From Alitta virens (taxonomy: Eukaryota > Annelida > Polychaeta > Phyllodocida > Nereididae): a stretch of 64,000 nucleotides of DNA. Shown here in pieces: positions 13,401-24,000 of the stretch. Location: contig OW028577.1 in NCBI GenBank assembly GCA_932294295.1, positions 9,320,001 to 9,384,000 of the forward strand, written 5' to 3'. A model generated the notes under the pieces. That model worked only from the letters and a program-made list of their open reading frames with translations, did no database searches and was not told where the DNA came from. The position numbers and the translations under genes were made by a program. Within the stretch, counting starts at the first letter, position 1. The number at the start of each line of letters is the position of its first letter.

Positions 13401-15257
13401 ATTTGCTATAATCATATTTAAACGAGTTCCTGAACCATAATCCACAAACAATACACACCATAATATCTCCCATGGGGCCACCATCTTCACTGTATGTGGC
13501 AATGATTACGTTGACGCTCTCAACAATACGGCAGAAAGTCTGATACAAAGATTCAGCATCCAACTGGAGGGTAAGAAGAGCCAAGTCCATCTTGTTCATG
13601 AAGAGAACAGGCTTGATGCGCTCAGCAATGGCCTGTCTCAGCACAGTCTCAGTCTGCACACAGACACCTGGAAGGAAAAAAAAAATTTGGGTTATACAAG
13701 AATTAGAAATTGGAAGTATGGATGAACAGAAGGTTACATGTCATAGATTTACTGTGAGACAAATTCTCCTGAAGGTAAGTCAAAATCTCAAGGTTTGTCA
13801 ATGGTAAGACTCATGACAGGGCTAAGACATACCAGACACACAATCCACCACAACAAGGGCTCCGTCAGTGACACGCAGGGCAGCTGTCACCTCAGAAGAG
13901 AAATCGACGTGGCCGGGAGAATCAATCAAGTTGATCAAGAAGGAAGTGAGACCCTCTTCCTTCTCTTGGAGGATGTATGAGCAATCCTTCTCGGTCATGG
14001 TGTAGTAGAGGGAGATGGCAGTGGACTTGATGGTGATACATCTCTCCTGCTCATCTTTCCTGGTGTCTGTAAACCGAGTCTCGCCTGCTCTGGAACCAGC
14101 GATGATACCAGCTTTACTGACAAGGGAGTCAGTCAGTGTAGATTTGCCGTGATCAACGTGAGCGATCACAGACATGTTACGGATGTTCTTTTTCCGGTCC
14201 ATAATGGCCCGGATTTCGTCTACCGTGAAGTTAACCTGAAACACATTACAAAACAACCTTTCAGTTTGTGGCAAACCTTTTTTAAAAACATCATGGCAAA
14301 AGCCATACTAGAATATAAAACATTTCTGATGTATTCTAAAATTATCTTCAAATACATATTTTTCATTTACAGGTGTTATCAGCCACATGTATGACATGTA
14401 TATTAATTTATGATTTTTTAGTTGCAGGTAAATTGACAAGTCATCACATCTGTTGGGATGGTTTCACAAGCTTCAATTATAAAACAAAATAACCTTTAAC
14501 CAGAATTGAAAGAAATGACATTGACGAAGATAAATATATGTTGAACATTATATACCAAGGATTACATGGCGGTGTTGGGTGGACTAAACTAATAAATTAA
14601 TTAAATTTCCATCAGATTCAAGGAAAATAGGATGTTCTTATCCTCATGAGTGTTTTTTAAGGCATATTTGCTTGGTCATCACTGACATCAGTGACACAGC
14701 AATGCACATTGATAAACATATTGAACATATGCTGAGACATTTCATATTTCACAAGGGGTATTTAACCACGAAATTCTCACTAATCATATCAAAATGTTTA
14801 ATACGGATATTGTAACACTTTTGGAAAAGAACTTGAGTTTTAAAAAATGTTTATTTGGGAAGCCTTCGGGATCGAAATCATACGACGTCACACCGTCCAT
14901 TCAACAGACGTCCTTGACATTGCTGTCAAAAATACGGCCACCAGTAACACGAGAAAAACCAGTTTTGACTACATATTATTCTGACAACAACCATAAATTC
15001 TGAACAAGTAACTGTCCCCAATAATAGTAATTAGATTATCGTATTGTCTTTCTGAATTGTGACAGCCAGACGGAACTAGATCGACTAAAGACCATTTCGA
15101 CAGCCGTGTACGTCAGAATCTTCCATGTCACTCATCGCGAAGAAATAGGATTTTGTTTGAATTAAATCATCCAGCCCGTAAATGTTAAGCTATAAATGTT
15201 AACCATAATATGGGCTACAAGGTGACAAGCACAAAAGTTACGAAAGGTACTCACCAT
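10405..15257 (-). CDS. EEF2: Eukaryotic translation elongation factor 2, complete
   Basis: GTPase that drives ribosomal translocation in the cytosol. Exons in transcript order: 15255-15257 (ATG only), 13833-14235, 13459-13667, 12672-13354, 12047-12557, 11752-11961, 10726-11041 and 10405-10598 (stop TAG). The total is 2529 nt, in frame, 842 aa (human 858). Visible motifs: P-loop AHVDHGKST (about residues 26-34), the RFTDT segment holding the eEF2-kinase threonine (about Thr57), G3 DSPGH, G4 NKMD, and the diphthamide loop DAIHRGGGQ (His about 699). The C-terminus is [12 protein letters not shown]. The protein has every element expected of a working factor. The antisense ORFs at 12054-12610 and 12937-13267 are shadows of these highly constrained codons. 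A shorter insert after the [11 protein letters not shown] segment accounts for much of the length difference from human. Confidence 0.98.
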
Positions 15258-15322
15258 CTTGGATGTTGGTGGATGTTCCGCGCTCCACTCAGACTATGAT
15301 GTTACTCACTTATGGCGGACTC

Positions 15323-15350
15323 GAAGAAAGGACCGACCACATATCACGTG
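15323..15350 (-). promoter_or_regulatory. EEF2 promoter with TOP-like start and E-box
   Basis: On the transcript strand CCTTTCTTC (15323-15331) lies about 66 nt upstream of the ATG. It fits a 5' terminal oligopyrimidine start, as known for EEF2 and ribosomal protein mRNAs. CACGTG (15345-15350) sits immediately upstream. The transcription start is inferred from the motif, not measured. Confidence 0.55.
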
Positions 15351-15597
15351 TACAGGAAGTTGCGAAACGGAGGCCAAAGCGAGGCTGGGATACCCCTAGC
15401 TAAGGAACCCCTGTGAGTGGTCAAAATTTTCCCGCCAACTGGCTGGGATCCAGAAATGGCCTGATAGCACCTGATCCTGGCCCGTACACTGTGTGTGTTG
15501 CAATCCTAATCTGTCTAGCGCGCAATTAAAATCGAACAAACAGGATCACACATAGTCATAGCCCACGTGTTTGGACTATATCATTACAATATACACA

Positions 15598-15640
15598 GGG
15601 GCGGATCCAGAAATTTTTCGGAGGGGGGGATTAAAAATGT
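15598..15640 (+). repeat. GGCGGATCCAG / poly-G terminal repeat, copy 1
   Basis: AGGGGCGGATCCAGAAAT followed by GGAGGGGGGG. The same start, (C)ACTGG(C/T)GG(A/C)TCCAG leading into a long G run, recurs at 17046 and 60904, and inverted at 17190-17272. It looks like one end of a transposon family. Confidence 0.5.
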
Positions 15641-17045
15641 ACTGCGGGGACTGCGGGGACCACTGAATTTAAATCTAAATCTATCCCATAAGCAGAACTC
15701 ATAGATATACTTACTAAGGTTTTACAAATAATCTTCTGAGGTTAGTACGTAATTAGTGGTGACATCACTGTTGTGTACATTAAGCACGTACTGATCTTCA
15801 CAAGCTTGAAAAAGGCTTAAGACTGGTTAACTTTGAAGGACCATATAGGTCAAAGGTGCCTGGGTTAATTGTACCAAGGTATTTATTAAATCTTAACAGT
15901 CACCCCCTCCAACATCAATGGACTCAACCATATTAGTCTGATTTCCAGAAATTGGCTCGATTCATTTTGGTCTTAGGGGTAAAAGCTTATATTTAGGTTT
16001 CAACAAATATCTGTTGGAGGCCCAGCAAGTAAAATGCCTATAGCAACTCAACAAAAGTTAATATCTACTTACATTATGTCATTCCTAAGGTCATTTGAAT
16101 GGTACTATGTTTTGCTGTTAACAAAAGTCCATCATGAATTTGTGCTTGTGATGCTGATGTTGTTATGCTGGTGTAGCAGTGGTCGCTCCATTGCAGGCAT
16201 CTTATTACCATGATTGGCCAGTTGAGTGACACACCCAGGAATGAAACTGGCTACACACACTCACTGTTCTCACTCTTTCTTAAGTGAAACAGCGTAATTA
16301 CAAATTGGATTTGTCAATTGCTCTTTATGTTTCTGATAGCTTATTGCATTTGAAACTGTACACTGTAATTAATAACAAATAATTACAAATATAGGCCAAT
16401 GTTGAAATGAAATTATTTCTCAAACTGTTTTAAACAGCAGATATGCAGTTAAAAAATGCTACACTCACTGAACCTGTCAATTATGTAGGTTAATGTGAAG
16501 AAATGAAACATGTGATTATATTTTTTATAATTTGGATCTGAATTATGCTAATAGATTTGCAAAACATGTCACATTTTTCTGAAAGACTCTGTAGGCTGCA
16601 AATTTCAGAATACTAAAAGTATTTAGGTATTTATATACATATTAAAAAGAACTAGACAATATTCTGTACAACTTAATAGCGGAAAATTTTGAAATATATA
16701 TATATTTAGTTTTTGTTTTTTCATTGTAATACTGACAAACAAAGGTCTCTTTTTATTATAACTTATATACTACAGATGGTGCAAGTATATTTGAAGACAG
16801 TTGTGGGTAGCTAGGTAAGAGTAGCAAGGATCTATGAAAAGTATATTTTATAGCAATTTCGGCAATAAAGACTAAGACATATTTTTATTTGAACTATACT
16901 AATTTATTGTAATAGTTTGACATAATACCTTGTCAATGTTACCTGCAACTAATACCCTTTAGCCTATACAAAATAAATAAATTCATTTTTTCTACTTCAA
17001 CCAATTCTGATACAGGTCTCTTTTTAAAGAGAGCTTTGCTTGTTA

Positions 17046-17272
17046 TTACTAGGCACTGGTGGCTCCAGCCCTACTACCGGGGGGGGGGGGGGGGCAAGCA
17101 TGACTAAAATAGATTCCTGTCATTCATCATTGTTCATTAGTATTGGCTGCTATGGGGGGGGGGACATTGCCCAATGCCCCCCTGCCCCCCCCCCCTAGAT
17201 CCACTATAGCGGCCAAAGAGGGGGGGGGGTTAAACCCCCTAAAACCCCCCCCCCCCCTAAATCCACTACTGA
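17046..17272. repeat. Poly-G/poly-C repeat cluster with inverted GGATCCAG-type ends
   Basis: Opens with CACTGGTGGCTCCAGCCC and a G run of about 16. Inner blocks end in CCCCTAGATCCACTATAG and CCCCTAAATCCACTACTG, which are inverted versions of the same terminus. This suggests nested or adjacent copies of one small element. The homopolymer lengths may not be reliable in the assembly. Confidence 0.5.
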
Positions 17273-18064
17273 TACAGTTGATGTCCATATGATACATTGA
17301 AAACTCCCATTGCTCACAACAGAATTACTAATAGACACTAATGAAGATGCCCCAAAACTAGGAAGCAATTAATGTCCCATGTCTGGCATGTCGCTTAGCT
17401 AATCTAGTGTCTCATGTATAGGCATTTCTTTAGATCTATGCATATATGATCTCATGTATCTATAAATAATAACTTAGAATATCAAAACTCTTGTGATGTC
17501 CATTATTACGACATTATTTCTAACTTAATTCAGTGTCACTTTGGATAAGAAGGGCAATTGTTGCACCCTTGATTTTACCCATAGACCCCTATCTAAATCA
17601 GTTTAATGCATACTTTTAAATGCTTTGCATAGAAATTAAATAATAAACTTTGTATTAAAATTTAATTATAAGTACATACAAAATATTATAAGGGGGTCCC
17701 ATCAATCCTTCCAATAAAATGGCAGCTAGGTCTATTTCACAAACTGATAAAAAGACCAAGCAACAATTAGGTGACTTTAGAATTTTTTAATTTTTGAGAA
17801 AATATCATCACAGGAAGAATTCACATATTCAAGCTAACATGCCTGATATTCAGAATGAATGATTTCAGCCATTATAATTAATACTTGTGTATGATACCTA
17901 ATTTTAGTTCCTCATGTCAGGCTGACATACAAAACAACATTAACATACATGAATGCAATACAGACAGGAATGTAAATCAAAGAATTCAAGTGGAAATAAC
18001 AGATCGAGCATGTTTTCATTGTAGTTTGCTGGCCATCTTTAGCATCAGATCTTAATTTGCATCT

Positions 18065-18094
18065 ATATATATATATATATATATATTTATTTAT
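18065..18094 (-). terminator. PFAS 3' end: overlapping poly(A) signals and TA microsatellite
   Basis: The transcript reads TGA then ATAAATAAA then (TA)n, so AATAAA begins at the last base of the stop codon. A (TA) run of about 12 units follows. If this signal is used, the 3'UTR would be only about 20-40 nt. Confidence 0.45.
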
Positions 18095-21000
18095 TCATTG
18101 ACCATTTACTTTGCAACACCAGTCAAAAGCATTAGCAAAGACTTTCATCCATGGAGAAACTTGATACTTGGCCCTCCGCCATTCCGAAGGTTGCCATGGA
18201 CACTGCCAAGGCAAGAAGCAGCGTTCTGGGTGAGGCATCATGGCAAGATGGCGTCCATCTTCAGAACATAATGCAGCAATGCCATCAACACTGCCATTAG
18301 GATTCAATGGATACGTCTGTGTCACTTCACCTTCATCATCCACATACCGCAATGGCACATGAGCAGCATCTTTCAGACCAGAAGATTTGAACACAAACTG
18401 ACCTGTAACAAACATGACACAGAATGTATTAATTAAGTAGCACATTATAATTCACATTGGGAGACAGCCAGTGGCAACATTCACTAACTATATAAATATA
18501 TAATTTTCTCACAAACTTTACCATCTTTTTTTGCGTATGCAGTTTTAACATCAGAGGTACTGCAATTTTGCATCAGTCTAAAATTATTGTACCTTTTCTT
18601 TTAACCCAGAATCCTACTGGTTGCCCTTCATATATTTGTTAGCCCAAACTGCAATTTAATTTTGTGCACAAAAGATAGTAAATTAAATATGACATGACTG
18701 TGAAAGTATACCTTCTGCATGTGAAACCCACACGCCAAACACACTTCCTTCCATGCCCTGGAGCATAACTGCATTGCTTGGCTTCACAGACACAGTGACA
18801 AATCTTGACTCGTAACGCTCTGACTGATTGTGATCCAAGTAGGCTCCTTGTCCTGTAAATAAACATCCAAGTCTCATTGCACATTTACAATATTTTTTAT
18901 TCTGCAGACTACCCACAAAATTTTCCCTATATATATGCTTACCTTGGTCACTGCCATCTTTGTCTGGTGACACCCATCCAAGCAATGCCATCAGCTGACA
19001 TCCATTACAAACACCAAAACTGAAAGTGTCCTGCCTCTGGTAAAACTTCTCAAATTCTTCCTTGATGCGATTATTGTACTTGATAGCAGCAGCCCACCCT
19101 GCAATACACATATTTTGGGTCGTTTAAACAAGGCATATTTCACTTTCAAGCGTCTGTTCTTACAGCAGCAAACTCACTAGAGGGTACGTGCAACATAACA
19201 AACATAGCAAATAGGGCGACAGAAATTGCTAAAATACTAACCTTTTGCAGATCCACAAACATCAGCATAGCTGAAGCCACCAACAAATGCAAGACCCTGG
19301 AAATCTTGAAGGGATACATTTCCACTGCTCAGATCTTGCATGTTGACATCCCAAACTCGGAAACCTGCCATGTGGAATGCTGCTGCCATCTCACGATCAC
19401 CATTACTTCCCTCCTCTCTGATTATTCCTACCTTAATTTCTGGCTCAGATGGCTCTGAAAAGAAAGCAAACAAACTTTCGGTCAATTTTTTTCTGTCCTC
19501 ACAAAAATGTTGTGTCAATTACATTTATCTGGTGGTATTTTTATTTCCTATATTTTAAAGCGGTGTAGCAGTTGGTTATGATACAATAGGAATTTGGGAA
19601 GAAAAATCAAATTCTTCCAGCAATATTACTCACCCATGCCACCCAAGCCATCACGAGTCAGCACTTCATCAGGATTGAAGGTTAGCTTATACGATGGCGC
19701 CCTCCTGTGACGCAGTCCAGAAGCTTCTGTTTTAACACATTGAGGATTTGCTTGACGTTTTTCCAGCTCAAAACTTGTTTCTTCCCAAATGTTTTGCAAG
19801 TCCACCATCAGTTCATTCAAGATTTCAGTACCAGACACCTTAACAATCACCTGAAAGAAAGTATAGTGCTCAAAGATGACATCTTGCATAGGCCTACCAT
19901 AAAACAGAACATGATAGATAGATCACATGCATGTTTATCTCCAAATCATTATGAAATTCCCAGTGACATATATACCTTGGAACTTGGTCCTTCTGGAATA
20001 GAGTCGCCAATCTTATTACAAGGCACTGAAGCTTCCTTGTACATGGATACCACACTCTCTACATTATTTGAAGCAACTTCAAGTATAAGTCCCAGCTCTT
20101 CAGCAAAAAGCAAGTCTATGACTGGAAATACACAAAGGTGACCATATTAGATAAGCAAACAGTTTGGCAAAGACTCAGGTCAAGGAGTAAAATATTAGCG
20201 TTACCGTTATATGTAATGCAGAGTACTTATAATCTGAAGTCCTATCCCCCTCTAGGGATAGGACCTATCTCTATGAGCTCATAGCCCCACAGACATATTG
20301 TCATGAAGAAAAGAGCATGACAACGATTAGATGTGCATTCCCCCTCTCTTTCGGCGCTAGATACGGCTGAGTGACCCAATAAACTTTTCCCCCAACTCGT
20401 ACCACGTGACCTGCGCATGCATGGGGTGCGCCTAACAAGCGACCTCATTCCCCTCTCAGTCGCAAAGAGTAATCAGGTCCGGAGGGGAGGCCCCTAAGAA
20501 TATGTCTGTGGGCCATGAGCTCATAGAGATAGGTCCTATCCCCCAAGGGGGAAGGACCTTAACTATATTTCGCTCATGGTCCCACAGACATATTGTCATG
20601 CAGGAAAGAGCATGAAAATGATTAGATGTGCTGATTCACAAAGTGGAGGAGGGAGGACCTCCTCATAAGGTAAACAGGAAGCTCACCTGATTTGGAGATA
20701 CAACTCTAAAAATAAGTGAACCCTGCAGTAGAGTGGCGGAAGTTGTGCTAATAAGTAGTGCTGTGCAAAGTGTTCCGAGACTCATGGGCCTCCATCCTGG
20801 AGCTGAGGAGGAATAGGCCCCTGCCTTCGGGTGGTTCTCAATTCCGGTAGGTATGTCAGCTATGAGAATAAATAGTTTGTTGCTGAATGGTGAGCAGGGA
20901 GATAAAAACATACTCCAGTCTGAAGAAAAGCTGGAGGCTAAAATTTGGTTAACTGCTTGCGTGCTACCACTAGGTGCATGCGGTATTGACCATCAGGTTG

Positions 21001-24000
21001 CAGACGGACATCAGCCAGGTAGAAGGAAGTGAAGGTGGAGTGTGAGGCCCAAATGCCTGCTTGAAGGATGTCATCCACTGAGTGCGATCTGCCATGAAAG
21101 GCCCAGGAAGCACTCATTCTACGGACTTGATGTGTGGTCACATGGAGGTCTGGGCGGTGTTGATAAGCAAACCTCACACATGCTTTAATCCAGGAAGCCA
21201 CTGTCTGTGAGCTTCACCCCGGAATAGACCCGGAATAGACACTCTTTGGGTGTCAATCTTCCAGTGAAGGAAAGGTATTTCATTACCATCCTAACTGGAC
21301 ATAACAGTCGATCTTCTGAATCTTGTCCTGAAAAGGGTGGATGGGTGAATTAGGACTTTACGTCCTGTATTTCTGCACCTGATGGGCTAATTAGGACTGG
21401 CAGGGACCATGGTAACGAGATGAAGGACAAAACAGCCATCCAACTAAGGCTAAACTGGGAATCGAACCCGGGACCCAGTGGTTGGAAGCCCAGCGCGCTA
21501 CCACTGAGCTAGGCCCCCACCCGTCCTGCAAAGGAAACCAAGGACGGGATGAAGAATGGTGATGGGTCCATCCCAGGTATTGCAGTCTTGGCTAAAAAAC
21601 CTGGAGTGACTCTCACAGACATGCCAGTGTCCGAAAAGATTAGATCCCTATAGGGTCCCTAGAGATGGCTTGTGACTCACTACGATGACTGGCGGAGGCT
21701 AGAGCAATGATAAAAACAGTTTTCCACGTACAGCGGAGCCGGTCTTGGCTGGACTCCGCACGTGGTGGCTCAAACTCGGATGACTTCATCAAGCGGAGTA
21801 CTATTGAGAGGTCCCATTCTGGTACCCTCGGCCTCACAACTGGCCGTCACGATGAGAAAGCATTGATGAGTTTGGAAAGAAATGGATGCAATGACAGTGG
21901 GACTCAATCTTTCCAAGGGTAGAGGCAATTGATGACCTGTAGTTGGCTATTGTAGAAGGTGCAAATTTCTTCACCTCGAAATAAAAAAAACAAGAAAATC
22001 AGCTATCTGGTGAATAGAGGCCAGTGGGACTGATAGAGCCGGAGAGACGAAGGTCTCTGTGCTTCCGCTGCATATTTTGCAACGGGGCCAAAAAATCCTG
22101 CCTGTCGGAGTCTAGTCCTGAGAGTTGCCACGCGCGAAGATGAAGCAGGTTCGGGTTCTTGTGATAGCGTGGTTGGCTGGGACCTGCCTAAGCGTAAACG
22201 TGATAGGCAGGTCGGGTCTACCTATCCCGCATGGCTGATTGGCCAAGCAGTGAATTTTCTGATTGGCAGGCCTATTTTTAGAACGGGAAATACCTTCCAG
22301 TCCACACATTTCTAATGTTAAAGCCGAGGATGCGCACGCACGCTACCAGGAGGAATCTCTCCTGGTTAATGGCAGCCCCTACCTGCATACTGCGTCAGCT
22401 AGTCGAAGCGGGCCAGTGAATAGGCGTGGCCGAGTGGTTGACGCAGTAGTCTCGGCCAGCCTGGGATTTGAACTGGTAGACTGAACAGTAACTCCAAGAG
22501 TTCGGGGAACCAAGACTGGTTGGGCCATGTTGGGGCTACAAGGATCTTCCGAACTGGGGATGCTCGTAGCTTCTTCAGGACTTCTGGAACCAGCTTGAAT
22601 GGTGGGAAGGCATAGAGCGTTATTCTCTCCCATTTGAAAGTGAAGGCATCCGCTCTCCAGGACTGACAAATTGTGGTAGTTGTTCAAATGGGTGGCAAAC
22701 AGGTCCACATCAAGTTCTGGAAATAGCAGGACTTATAGTGGGAAAGGATGTCTGTCATTGAGTTGAGGTGATCCGGAAGATAGAATGGGCGAAGAGTGAC
22801 ATGTCGTTGGGAACACCAAAAGAGGATATCTCTGGTTTCCTTGAAGAGGGAAAGAGATCAAGTGCCTCCTTCGTTTCGCAGGCAGAACACTGCTGCAGTG
22901 TTGTTGCACAATAGGTGCAAGGTCTTGCCTGTTATTAGAGGCTCGAGCGATTCAAGAGCTCGAAGTAATTCCCTTAGTTCTAGGGCTGTTATGTGTAGTG
23001 ATGTTCTTGTGGGGTCCACAGTCCAGCTCTTTTGTGGCCCTCCAAGAATGCTTCCCAACCCTGTAGACTGGCATCCATCAGGAGGGTTAGTTCTGACGCT
23101 GGGGGGTGTAGAGTTACGCCCGCTGCCAGGTCGCAGTGTAAAACAATCCCTCTGGACCTGAGGTGAGAAGCTACTGGGTCCAGAATTTTCATGAACACTC
23201 TCGGGCTATGTTCAACCCAAAGCACATGGCCCTGAATTGGTAAGATTGGCCCTTGATGTGTAACCGAGGTACTTCCTGAAACTGGGGTGGACTGGAATGT
23301 GGAGGTATGCATCTGACAAATCGACGCTGGTGGTCCACTCTCCCCGTCTGAGTTGAGACCGAATGGCCCTGTCTGTTTCCATATGGAAGTGAGGGTAATA
23401 AATACATTTGTTCAAGGCTTTCAGGTCTATAACGGGACGAAAGCCCTCTGACCTCTTGGGCACCGTGAACAGGTGTGAATAAAAGCCTGGCACAATTTCC
23501 AATGCCTTCTTCAGTAAGGCTTGCACTTCATTCAATAAAAAAATTTTCTGGCCTGTTGAGAGGCTTGTGGTCAAGAGACCGTGCTAGGGAGTCTTTGTTG
23601 GAATTGATGACTGTTGTTGTTTGCCGATTGATCAGTTTGAATTTCTGTTGGCTGAACCATATGAAGAGGATGATAGAGAGGTAACGAGGGCCAACTCTCT
23701 CTTCTCTGGAAGCCATGTGAAAGACTTCCTTGGTATCTCCCAGCAGTGATGGCCTAGCTGTAGAGAATGGGTACGGCTGTGTACCTTCATCGGGTTGCAG
23801 GCTTTGAGGAAAACTTCCCGGCGGGCTACTGGGGTGGACATCACAGCTGCAGAAGTGAAGTCCGTGGAAATGAAGATTGAAGCTCTTGGCAAACTTAGAA
23901 GATTGTACCTGAGTAGTTGCCTCACTCGGCAGGGTCTCTGGTCTGGAGTCTGTGCTGTCACCTCCAGCTGAGAATTTTTTAAAGGCCTTCTGAAGGGATT

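Larger units (their letters stand above)
15360..18064. other. EEF2-PFAS intergenic region, no gene recognised
   Basis: About 2.7 kb of AT-rich DNA without a credible coding frame. It contains the G-tract repeat family listed separately at 15598 and 17046-17272. Apart from short TA runs I see nothing else. Confidence 0.5.

Noticed and set aside
10608..13832. Intron-encoded C/D snoRNAs in EEF2
   Set aside because: I checked the introns for paired C and D boxes. A TTGATGA near 10683 had no proper D box and no terminal stem.
21449..21519. Functional tRNA-Gly(TCC) gene
   Set aside because: The Pol III boxes and anticodon loop are good, but the acceptor stem does not pair and the sequence continues into a SINE body with target duplications.
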